Source: Acidobacteriota bacterium (GTDB lineage: Bacteria > Acidobacteriota > UBA890). Taken from it: 10,489 nt of DNA. The stretch covers positions 1-10,489 of the forward strand of contig JAUWTE010000068.1 in the NCBI GenBank assembly GCA_030609765.1, written 5' to 3'. A model generated the notes under the pieces. That model was not told the DNA's origin, searched no databases, and saw only the letters and a list, made by a program, of their open reading frames with translations. Shown piece after piece: positions 1 through 9,386 of the stretch. Position 1 is the first letter of the stretch, and each line of letters opens with the position of its first letter. The translations under genes were made by a program, and so were the position numbers.

Positions 1-1320
1 ATTCTCGACGTCGATGAGGAAGGATGTGCCGCCTGCCACCGGCTCGGTCTCACCGTCGACCAGCTCGAGCTCGCCGACCGTGTCCGATACGTCGAGCAGC
101 CCAACGGCACGCGGTCACTGGGGATCATGTTGCCGATCGTCAACGAGCCCGAGTGTTCGAATGCCGCATGCCATGCTCACCCAGCCTCACAGCTTGTGCT
201 GGGGGTTCTCGACGCGCAGCTCTCGTTGGCCAGTGTCGACGAGCGCATGGCGGCGTCGGGAAGGCAGATGGTGCTCGGCATGGTCGTTACAGTGGCCGCC
301 GTTCTCGCCCTGGCGCTATTTTTGACCTGGGCGATGGTGCTGCAGCCTGTGCGTCGCCTGACTCACGCGGAAGCAGGGGTCACCGCGGGAGATCTATCGA
401 TTCGCGTGCCCGAGACATCCTCCGACGAGATCGGGCAGATGATCGTGGCCTGGAACTCCATGGTCGAGAAGCTCGCAAATGCCCAGGAGGAGCTCCAGGC
501 TTGGGGCGGGAAGCTGGAGCGCAGGGTCGAGGACAAAACCCAGGAGCTGCAAACTGCCCAGCAGAGAATGGTATTCGTCGAGAAAATGGCCTCGCTCGGC
601 AAGCTGGCCGCGGTGGTAGCGCACGAGATCAACAACCCTCTGGCCGGCATCACGACCTACGCGCGGTTGCTGCAAAAGAGGTTGCCCGACGATGAGCAGT
701 GCGCCGATGAGACCGAGGACACGGGGCGGATTCTGCAGATGATCGAAACGGAGGCTTCTCGCTGTGGCGACATCGTGCGCAATCTCCTGCTCTTCAGCCG
801 CGCCCCCGGTGCCGGCTTCTCTGAGGAGCATTTGGGTCCTATCCTGGAGCGCTGCGTCATGCTCGTGCGCCACAAGGCCGAGTTGCAGGAGATCAAGCTC
901 AGCGCCGAGGTCCCCGAGGACGTGCCGCCGATCATCTGTGATCCGGCACAGACGGCGCAGATGGTCTTGGCTCTGGTGATGAACGCCATCGAGGCCACCG
1001 AAGCCGGCGGCTACGTCAGGTTGTCGGTGCGGCGAAAAGACGATGGCGATGGAGTGGTCCTGGAGGTCGCGGACGACGGCCGTGGTATCCCGCCTGAAAA
1101 CCTGAACCAGATCTTCGAGCCCTTCTTCAGCACCAAGGAACAGATCTATGGGGCCGGTCTCGGCCTTGCCGTGGTCTATGGCATTGTCACCCGGCATCAT
1201 GGCCGGATCGACGTAGATTCAACGCCTGGAATCGGGACGACCTTCACGATTCGATTGCCCGCGAGTCAGCCCCCCGCGACCGAGGAGGTCGTCGAGGATC
1301 TTCCGGAGATAACTTCATGA
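1..1320 (+). CDS. Membrane sensor histidine kinase with c-type heme motifs (5' partial)
   Basis: The frame is open from base 1, so the true start lies upstream; 439 residues are visible. The N-terminal visible part precedes a membrane segment and should be periplasmic. It carries CAACH (residues 9-13, CX2CH) and CSNAACH (52-58, CX4CH), both forms used for covalent heme c attachment. A transmembrane helix follows at about 91-113, then a HAMP linker (about 114-165), a coiled coil and a HisKA domain with the H-box VVAHEINNPL (phospho-acceptor His208). The ATPase domain has the N-box around Asn328 (MNAIEA), DDGRG near 358-362 and GAGLGL near 384-389. The kinase core looks complete. By family knowledge it autophosphorylates on His208 and passes the phosphate to the regulator encoded next, with which it overlaps by ATGA. 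A redox or gas signal read through heme is inference; an ATG at 127 is internal and would lose the first heme motif. Confidence 0.93.
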   Translation: MLDVDEEGCAACHRLGLTVDQLELADRVRYVEQPNGTRSLGIMLPIVNEPECSNAACHAHPASQLVLGVLDAQLSLASVDERMAASGRQMVLGMVVTVAAVLALALFLTWAMVLQPVRRLTHAEAGVTAGDLSIRVPETSSDEIGQMIVAWNSMVEKLANAQEELQAWGGKLERRVEDKTQELQTAQQRMVFVEKMASLGKLAAVVAHEINNPLAGITTYARLLQKRLPDDEQCADETEDTGRILQMIETEASRCGDIVRNLLLFSRAPGAGFSEEHLGPILERCVMLVRHKAELQEIKLSAEVPEDVPPIICDPAQTAQMVLALVMNAIEATEAGGYVRLSVRRKDDGDGVVLEVADDGRGIPPENLNQIFEPFFSTKEQIYGAGLGLAVVYGIVTRHHGRIDVDSTPGIGTTFTIRLPASQPPATEEVVEDLPEITS

Positions 1321-2696
1321 CCTCCGCCGAGCGCACAACGCAGCAGTCCGCGATTCTGATTGTCGATGACGAACCCATCGTGCAGCAGTCGCTCGCCGAA
1401 TGGTTCCGCTCCGACGGCTACGAAGTCGACTCCGCGGGTAGCGCCAAGGAGGCGCTGCGTAAGGTCGCCGAAGGCCGCTACGACATCGCCCTCGTCGACA
1501 TCAAGATGCCGGGGATGGACGGGCTCGAGCTGCAGTCGCGTTTGGCCGAGGTGGAGCCCGACCTGACCGTCATCATGATCACCGCGTACGCATCGGTGGA
1601 TTCCGCCGTGCAGGCGCTCAAGGCCGGGGCTTTCGACTACGTCACCAAGCCTTTCGATCCCGATGAGCTTTCGCACCTGGTGCGCCGCGCCATCGAGCAC
1701 CGCTCGCTCCGCTTCGAGAACATTCGTCTCAAGGAGAGCCTGGACGCCATTGCGGGAGCCCCGACGATCATCGGCGACTCTCCCGGCATGCGACATGTTC
1801 TCGACCTCGTCGAGGCGGTTTCCGAAACTGATGCCACGGTTCTCATCCGTGGCGATTCAGGCACGGGCAAGGAGCTCGTCGCGCGCGCCATCCACGCCAA
1901 GTCCGGGCGGCGCTACAACCCGATGGTCGTGGTCAACTGTGGTGCCCTCGCCGAGGGCATTTTGGAGAGTGAGCTCTTCGGACACGAAAAGGGCGCCTTC
2001 ACCGGCGCTCAGTACCGTCACAAGGGCAAGTTCGAGATGGCGGACGGCGGCACCATCTTCTTGGATGAGATCGGTGCTGTCAGTCAGAGGGTGCAGGTCG
2101 AGCTGCTGCGGGTGCTCGAAGACAAAGTCGTCACACGGGTCGGCGGTCAGACGCCGATCTCGGTCGACTTCCGAGTCATCGCTGCCACCAACCAAGACCT
2201 CGAGGCGATGGTCGAGGCGGGGGATTTTCGTGAGGACCTGTTCTGGCGTCTCAACGTCTTCACGGTCGAGATTCCTCCCCTGCGCGAGCGCCCCGAAGAC
2301 ATCATCGCGCTTGCTCACCACTTCCTCGAGCAGTACTGCCACGCGATGAACCGTCCGCACTCGAACATAACTCCGGAAGCGCTCGAGGTTCTCGGATCCT
2401 ACTCGTGGCCCGGCAATGTGCGCGAGCTCGAGAATGCGATTGAGCGCGCAATCGTCGTCGGCAAGGAGTGCGTGGTGCGCAGCGAGGACCTTCCCGTTCG
2501 CGTCCATGGCAGCACGGAGCCCGTTGTGAACGGCAGCTCCCTGGCTGAGGTCGAAAGGGCACACATTCTTTCTGTGCTCAATGCCATGGAGTGGAACATC
2601 AGCAAATCTGCGGAGGCCCTCGGGGTCGATCGGGGAACGCTCTACAACAAGATCAAGAGGTACGGCTTGCAGAGGCCCCCGGATGGAGCTGGTTAG
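1317..2696 (+). CDS. NtrC-family sigma-54-dependent response regulator
   Basis: This 459-residue protein has the full three-domain layout of an NtrC/AtoC-type activator. The receiver domain (about 12-125) has the acidic pair Asp17/Asp18, phospho-acceptor Asp61 in VDIKMPGMDG, Thr89 and Lys111. The AAA+ domain (about 150-385) has Walker A GDSGTGKE (179-186), the sigma-54-contacting loop GAFTGA (226-231), Walker B GGTIFLDE (244-251) and the arginine-rich FREDLFWRLNVF. A Fis-type helix-turn-helix (about 410-455, AEALGVDRGTLYNKIKRYGL) closes it. It should hydrolyse ATP to open sigma-54 RNA polymerase promoters once phosphorylated by the upstream kinase. The ATG start overlaps the kinase stop (ATGA), with GGAG at 1305-1308 as ribosome site. 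The residues seen are those of a competent activator. I found no convincing -24/-12 site in this window, so its target promoters are unknown. Confidence 0.96.
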   Translation: MTSAERTTQQSAILIVDDEPIVQQSLAEWFRSDGYEVDSAGSAKEALRKVAEGRYDIALVDIKMPGMDGLELQSRLAEVEPDLTVIMITAYASVDSAVQALKAGAFDYVTKPFDPDELSHLVRRAIEHRSLRFENIRLKESLDAIAGAPTIIGDSPGMRHVLDLVEAVSETDATVLIRGDSGTGKELVARAIHAKSGRRYNPMVVVNCGALAEGILESELFGHEKGAFTGAQYRHKGKFEMADGGTIFLDEIGAVSQRVQVELLRVLEDKVVTRVGGQTPISVDFRVIAATNQDLEAMVEAGDFREDLFWRLNVFTVEIPPLRERPEDIIALAHHFLEQYCHAMNRPHSNITPEALEVLGSYSWPGNVRELENAIERAIVVGKECVVRSEDLPVRVHGSTEPVVNGSSLAEVERAHILSVLNAMEWNISKSAEALGVDRGTLYNKIKRYGLQRPPDGAG

Positions 2697-3264
2697 CGAG
2701 CCAAGCTCGGTGGAGGCCGTTCATTTGCTGACGGTTGGGCCTTTCCCGAGGCGCATGGCAGAGGACCTGATCATCGGGCTCAGTCGAGAGGTAAGGGTGC
2801 CCTGCCGCTTGCTCGAAGAGACGACGGAGATTGAGACGCAGATCCTGCCGGACCGAGCCCAGGTGCACGCCGACCACCTGCTTCGCCAGCTCGAGGCCCT
2901 GCCCATCGAGAGAGGGATCAAGCTCGTCGGTGTCACTCTCCACGACATGGCGATTCCTATCTTTACTTTCGTCTTCGGGCGCTCTCGGTTGGGCGGACCT
3001 GCAACAGTTGTTTCCCTGGCCCGGCTGAGGCCCGAGTTCTATGGCCTGCCAGCCGACCCCGCGGTCACGATGCGTCGCGGGGTGGCCGAGATCCTGCACG
3101 AAATCGGCCACAATTTGGAGCTCAAGCACTGCCGGAACTACTCCTGCTTGATGTTTTTCTCCCACGATGTGGAGACGGTCGATCTACGCGGTATGTCGTT
3201 CTGCGCCTCGTGCGCACCCCTCCTGCCTGCCGGCTTCCTTGCTCCCGGGCGAAATCGCTACTAG
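2683..3264 (+). CDS. amzA: Archaemetzincin-type zinc metalloprotease
   Basis: The protein has 193 residues, a usual size for the archaemetzincin family (M54). The signature region reads HEIGHNLELKHC (139-150), followed by Cys155, Met157 and the pair Cys174/Cys177. This follows the family pattern HEXXH-X5-H, then CX4CXM and a distal CXXC. In the family, the three histidines bind catalytic zinc, Glu140 is the general base and the four cysteines bind a second, structural zinc. The oddity is Glu146, where the metzincin motif normally has glycine. I chose ATG 2683 because it has AGAGG seven bases upstream and starts the homologous part; it overlaps the regulator stop by 14 nt. A start at 2581 would extend deep into the regulator gene. 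No signal peptide is visible, so it is probably cytoplasmic. The substrate is unknown, and the operon position suggests a link to the two-component pair. The symbol follows the family name. Confidence 0.88.
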   Translation: MELVSEPSSVEAVHLLTVGPFPRRMAEDLIIGLSREVRVPCRLLEETTEIETQILPDRAQVHADHLLRQLEALPIERGIKLVGVTLHDMAIPIFTFVFGRSRLGGPATVVSLARLRPEFYGLPADPAVTMRRGVAEILHEIGHNLELKHCRNYSCLMFFSHDVETVDLRGMSFCASCAPLLPAGFLAPGRNRY

Positions 3265-3374
3265 CAGGCCTGGTGAAAGTGTGGTGGGTCTGAGAAGTGG
3301 GACCTACGGGCGAGGGCAAAGAGGCACGCACAGCTACTTCAGCGTTGCCGGCGGGGCGGTTTCGAGCCGAGAGA

Positions 3375-3403
3375 TTGTCAGACGGGCTTCTATTGCGGAT
3401 ACT
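3375..3403 (+). promoter_or_regulatory. Candidate sigma-70 promoter of the protease-enolase fusion gene
   Basis: TTGTCA (3375-3380, 5 of 6 to the -35 consensus) and GATACT (3398-3403, 4 of 6 to the -10) are separated by exactly 17 nt. They lie in the only sizeable intergenic gap before the fusion gene. Transcription would start near 3410 and give a leader of about 110 nt containing the 3424-3446 dyad. Read by eye; no transcript evidence. Confidence 0.45.
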
Positions 3404-3423
3404 AGGGTCAGACTAACGAAGGG

Positions 3424-3446
3424 GCGACCGAGGGGCCCTTGGTCGC
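3424..3446 (+). promoter_or_regulatory. Strong 23-nt dyad in the leader of the fusion gene
   Basis: Arms GCGACC (3424-3429) and GGTCGC (3441-3446) continue inward through one G-T pair and AGGG/CCCT to a centre at 3435, so the whole segment is an almost perfect inverted repeat. No T-run follows, so it is not a standard intrinsic terminator. It lies downstream of the candidate promoter and about 75 nt before the start codon. It could be an attenuator-like hairpin, an mRNA 5' stabiliser or a protein-binding operator. The rest of the 3265-3521 gap shows nothing else I recognise. Confidence 0.5.
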
Positions 3447-3505
3447 TCACCTGTCGGGGGATACGGAAGTCGTTTCTTCTGTTCGGTACCGTGGGGCAGG
3501 GAACC

Positions 3506-3513
3506 AGGGAGGG
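3506..3513 (+). promoter_or_regulatory. Ribosome binding site deciding the GTG start at 3522
   Basis: AGGGAGGG ends eight bases before GTG 3522. This is the strongest Shine-Dalgarno-like run near the gene and favours GTG 3522 over the internal ATG at 3585, which has no comparable site. Confidence 0.6.
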
Positions 3514-3521
3514 CATTCCTC

Positions 3522-6020
3522 GTGCACGAGCCTTCTGCAACACCGTCGCTTCGCTCAGGTTGGATTCTCGCCAACCAGAAGTTCATGGCGTTCCACGTGG
3601 CAGCCCTTCTGGGGGTGCTGGCCCACCTGGTGCAGTTGGCCTGGGAGGGCGTCATCACGTGGGCCTTCATATCCTTCTTCTTCGGGGTCGAGCTCGGCAC
3701 GGGCCTGCTGATCGCTTTCCTTACCTGGCACACGGTGATTTCCGTTCATGAGATGGCCCACTTTCTCAAGGCTGGGCGTGCCAATGCGCTCAGGGATCAC
3801 GACCAGGAGCGTTTCAACCTCGAGGTCGAGGAGAGTGGGCGTAGCGCTGTTGGCAGAGCTCGCTGGTACGCGGGGATGTTCCTGAGCATCCCCTACGGTC
3901 GGTTCTGGGGCGTGAGGAAAACCGAGGGTGGCTACTTCGTGCCACTCGAGATGGGTGGTGATGCCACCCTCGCCGTGAGCGCTGCCGGGCCCATGGCCGA
4001 TCAAATGATGTCGCGATTAACCCTCCCTCCGGGCCTGATCGCCTACGGTGCCGGGCTGTTCTTCCTCGGCACGATGCCTGTCCAGGCCATGGCCGTCATC
4101 TACGCAGGGCGCCTACTGATCGCCCTGGGTGTTGTCTCGTACCTCGACGTTACCCGCACTGACGACGGCGCCTACCAGAAATACAAGGCGTGGCTCGCCG
4201 CCGGTGCCAGGGCGGGGGAAGAAGAAACAGCCGCCGAGCGTGTCGCCGGGTTTACCGAGCGCCGCGCCACCATCTTGCAGCGCATGCGCTCCCAAGGCAT
4301 GTACCTGGCTACGAGCCCCGACGGTAGCCGGCAGCAGTGGGCTCCGTGGCAGATGCGCAACACGATCCAGGGCGGAGAGCACGTTAGCCACCAGGGCGGC
4401 AACATCAGCCTGCAGGAGTTCATGATCGTTCCCATCGCGGTGAACAACGTCGAGGCCGCCGAGATCTGCAACAGCGTGCAGAACCGGGCGATGCAGATCA
4501 TTCAAAACGCCGAGGGAATGAAGTTCGTCGGAATTGGCATCGAGGGTGGCATCGTCGGGACCTTCGACCGCTACGAGGAGAGAGTGCTGGAGGTGATCGT
4601 TCAGGCCATCGGGGAGGCCGGCTACGAGGCGGGAGGATTGCACTCGAACGTCCTCGATACCTGGGAGGAAGTGGAGGCTCTTCCGCGGCTCTCGGGGCTC
4701 GCGCCCGCGGATCTTGAGTTCTTGCAGACGGATATCTTCTCAGGAAACGATCTCCGCCAGGACCTCTCCGACGCCGACCGGAATTGCACGATCCGAATCC
4801 TCAAGGAGGCCGGTCATCGGGCCGGTGTCTGGATCGCCATTGACGCCGCCGCGAACTCGCTTGCCGATGCCTACCGCGAATCGGCCAAGACGGATGCCAT
4901 CGGCTACTACCAGTTCTACATGCGCTCGGGAACAGAGCAGGTGGTTGTCACCAGCGACGAGCTGCTGGGCATGTACGAGGAATGGCTGAATCGCTTTCCG
5001 ATCGTTTCGCTCGAGGACCCGTTCGATGAGCGGGATACGGGCGCCTGGCTGAAGATCACCCAGGTTCTGGGCGGCAGGGTGCTCATTGTCGGGGACGATC
5101 TCATTGTTACCAACGACACCTTGGTGGCAGGGGCGATCGACGATGGCCTGGTCAACGCCGCCCTCATCAAGCCGAACCAGATCGGCACTATTTCGGAGAC
5201 GCTCCTCGCCATCAAGGCGGCTCAGGATCGGGACGTTCCTGTCATCGTTTCGCATCGTTCGAAGTCGGGCGTCGACTACATCGAGGCAGAGCTCGGCTTG
5301 GCAGTCAACTCGTTGGCTCTCAAGTGCGGTGGTGCGCGACTGGCGGAGAGGATTCACAAATACCAGCGCGTTGCCGACGCTATGGACGGGATTCGCTTAG
5401 GAGAACCCACACCGGTACTTCCCGGTGATGCACGGATCGTCACATTGCGAGCGGTTGAAGGTCAGACGAGCGCCGGCCCCGCTACGACCCGGGCGCTCGT
5501 TGTGCTCAGCAACGGTGTCAGCTTCGAAGCCTCAGTGCCCGTGGCCACATCGTCGGGTACAGCCGAGGCCGTGCACCTCATCGACGGGGACCCGTACCGC
5601 TATGGCGGGCACGGCGTGCTACGTGCCGTGCACTACTTCAACACGAAGGTCGCGCCACTTTTCGTCGGCAAGCGCGTGGATGAGCTCGGCGACCTGGTGT
5701 CAGTTGATCGGTCTTTGTTGATGTTGGAGCGTCAAGCGGCTCAGGAGACCTACGAGACTCTCGAGGCGAGCGAATCCCTTCCCGACGATCCCGACGAGTT
5801 AGTGATGGCGGGCGCGCTGGGGCCGGATCTCTCCCAGGAGAGAGTCGATCGGATTTTACAGCGCAAGGCCAACCTCGGCATGAATGCCATCCTGCCTGCC
5901 TCGGTGGTGCTCATGCGCGTATTAGCAGCGCGCGAGGGGATGACACCAGAGGCCTACCTCAGGCACCTGACCAAGAGCGGAATCGACCGCGACTACCTGT
6001 ACGGAGCCGGCGAATCCTAG
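3522..6020 (+). CDS. Membrane M50-like domain fused to a circularly permuted enolase
   Basis: One uninterrupted 832-residue frame with three parts. (1) Residues 1 to about 225 are hydrophobic, with helices near 20-42, 45-75, 172-194 and 195-210. HEMAH (76-80) follows a helix and AAGPMADQMM (154-163) resembles the second conserved patch of site-2 proteases. Asp209 in SYLDV is a possible third zinc ligand. (2) Residues about 245-620 match the enolase TIM barrel: His287 (GGEH), Glu299 (LQEFMIVP), Glu341 (IEGG), Asp441 (AIDAAANSL), Glu498 (VSLEDP), Asp525/526 (VGDDLIVTN), Lys550 (LIKPNQIGT), His578-Arg579-Ser580 (SHRS) and Lys601. (3) Residues about 636-815 match the enolase N-terminal domain: VPVATSSGTAEA carries the mobile-loop serine (Ser677), followed by DPYRYGGHGV and LGMNAIL (785-791). 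In normal enolase part 3 precedes part 2, so the order is permuted. DSRGNPT is not kept, and there are insertions of about 63 residues (between 341 and 441) and about 40 (738-778). 2-Phosphoglycerate dehydration is possible but inferred; a sensor or scaffold role is the alternative. Confidence 0.9.
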   Translation: MHEPSATPSLRSGWILANQKFMAFHVAALLGVLAHLVQLAWEGVITWAFISFFFGVELGTGLLIAFLTWHTVISVHEMAHFLKAGRANALRDHDQERFNLEVEESGRSAVGRARWYAGMFLSIPYGRFWGVRKTEGGYFVPLEMGGDATLAVSAAGPMADQMMSRLTLPPGLIAYGAGLFFLGTMPVQAMAVIYAGRLLIALGVVSYLDVTRTDDGAYQKYKAWLAAGARAGEEETAAERVAGFTERRATILQRMRSQGMYLATSPDGSRQQWAPWQMRNTIQGGEHVSHQGGNISLQEFMIVPIAVNNVEAAEICNSVQNRAMQIIQNAEGMKFVGIGIEGGIVGTFDRYEERVLEVIVQAIGEAGYEAGGLHSNVLDTWEEVEALPRLSGLAPADLEFLQTDIFSGNDLRQDLSDADRNCTIRILKEAGHRAGVWIAIDAAANSLADAYRESAKTDAIGYYQFYMRSGTEQVVVTSDELLGMYEEWLNRFPIVSLEDPFDERDTGAWLKITQVLGGRVLIVGDDLIVTNDTLVAGAIDDGLVNAALIKPNQIGTISETLLAIKAAQDRDVPVIVSHRSKSGVDYIEAELGLAVNSLALKCGGARLAERIHKYQRVADAMDGIRLGEPTPVLPGDARIVTLRAVEGQTSAGPATTRALVVLSNGVSFEASVPVATSSGTAEAVHLIDGDPYRYGGHGVLRAVHYFNTKVAPLFVGKRVDELGDLVSVDRSLLMLERQAAQETYETLEASESLPDDPDELVMAGALGPDLSQERVDRILQRKANLGMNAILPASVVLMRVLAAREGMTPEAYLRHLTKSGIDRDYLYGAGES

Positions 6021-6034
6021 CTGGCCGGCTCCGT
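6001..6034. terminator. Terminator-like inverted repeat between convergent enolase genes
   Basis: ACGGAGCCGG (6001-6010) is perfectly complementary to CCGGCTCCGT (6025-6034), with one more C-G pair inside and a loop of 12 nt. It overlaps the stop codon of the fusion gene and reaches the 26-nt gap before the end of eno. Neither side has a clear T-run, so efficient intrinsic termination is uncertain. Its position suggests a shared barrier to read-through from both strands. Confidence 0.5.
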
Positions 6035-6046
6035 GTCTCAGGCGGC

Positions 6047-8892
<2,846 letters not shown>

Positions 8893-8927
8893 TGCTGCTA
8901 CCGTTCCCAGTGCGTGTGAGCAGGCGG

Positions 8928-8956
8928 ATGCTAACAGTAGAATCGTCGGTGGACAA
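8928..8956 (-). promoter_or_regulatory. Candidate promoter of the phosphohexomutase gene
   Basis: On the minus strand TTGTCC (8956-8951) and TAGCAT (8933-8928) are spaced 17 nt, each matching 4 of 6 consensus positions. A transcript would begin near 8921, about 29 nt before the ATG. In the same 88-nt divergent gap, TAGAAT at 8938-8943 on the plus strand could be a -10 for cutA, but it has no good -35 partner. Weak, by-eye call. Confidence 0.35.
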
Positions 8957-8980
8957 GGTTTTTACACGTGAGGGAATTCA

Positions 8981-9313
8981 ATGAATAGCGATAGTTTGGT
9001 TGTTTTCAGCACTGCCCCAGACACTGATGTAGCGGAGGCGCTCGCGGAGCATTTGGTAGCTGAGCAGCTCGCCGCCTGCGTCAACCTGGTCGGTGGGATG
9101 CGGTCGGTCTACCGATGGCAGGGAGAGGTTCACCGCGATTCCGAGGTGCTGCTGATCGTAAAGACCGACCAGCGGCACCTGGAACCGTTGATCGCGACAC
9201 TGCAGAATCGGCATCCATATGACTGCCCGGAGATCATTGCGATGCCCATTGTGGGAGGATCGGCGGAATACCTCGATTGGCTCGCGAGCAGCCTGGTTAC
9301 CGGTTCCGCCTGA
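8981..9313 (+). CDS. cutA: CutA family protein (divalent cation tolerance)
   Basis: The 110 residues fit CutA1, a small protein (about 105-115 residues) that forms very stable trimers with a ferredoxin-like fold related to PII proteins. Landmarks are AACVNLVGGMRSVYRWQG (31-48), EVLLIVKT (55-62), HPYDCPEII (78-86) and the C-terminal YLDWL. The ATG has GAGGGA at 8970-8975 just upstream. In Escherichia coli the locus was linked to copper tolerance, but the biochemical role of CutA is not settled, so only the family is certain. It is divergent from the phosphohexomutase and lies 73 nt before a gamma-glutamyltransferase gene with which it may be co-transcribed. Nothing in the sequence looks truncated. 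Confidence 0.95.
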   Translation: MNSDSLVVFSTAPDTDVAEALAEHLVAEQLAACVNLVGGMRSVYRWQGEVHRDSEVLLIVKTDQRHLEPLIATLQNRHPYDCPEIIAMPIVGGSAEYLDWLASSLVTGSA

Positions 9314-9386
9314 CGACAAGCTCGAGAGCTCAGGCCGAGAGACCCGGTCCAGAGCTTCTCAACACCCCATTAAGGAGTAGGCGCCC

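Noticed and set aside
394..1200. A 268-codon minus-strand frame opposite the histidine kinase
   Set aside because: It is antisense to conserved H, N and G boxes of the kinase, is rich in His/Asp/Leu/Arg as expected of a mirror frame, and resembles no family I know.
3322..3340. GGCACG-containing stretch as a sigma-54 (-24/-12) promoter for the NtrC-type regulator
   Set aside because: The spacing to the next GC is 8 rather than 10 bases and no TTGC-like -12 element is present. The similar TGGCAC at 3727 is inside a coding region and also lacks the -12 GC.
3167..3751. A 194-codon open frame across the protease-fusion gap on the plus strand
   Set aside because: It overlaps the archaemetzincin end (with its CXXC motif) and the start of the fusion gene in another frame. 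Its product is Arg/Gly/Ser-rich with no recognisable motif, typical of a GC-rich shadow frame.
3522..6020. Possibility that the fusion is an assembly chimera or a frameshifted pseudogene
   Set aside because: The frame is continuous for 832 codons, has a good ribosome site and keeps the catalytic residues in both separated enolase parts. The canonical eno nearby is intact and differs clearly in sequence, so a simple misjoin of that gene does not explain it.
9318..9360. Imperfect repeat AAGCTC/GAGCTT and GAGAGCTC/GAGCTTCTC between cutA and the transferase gene, as a terminator
   Set aside because: The pairing is short or bulged, with a long loop and no T-run, and competing pairings exist. Not enough to call.
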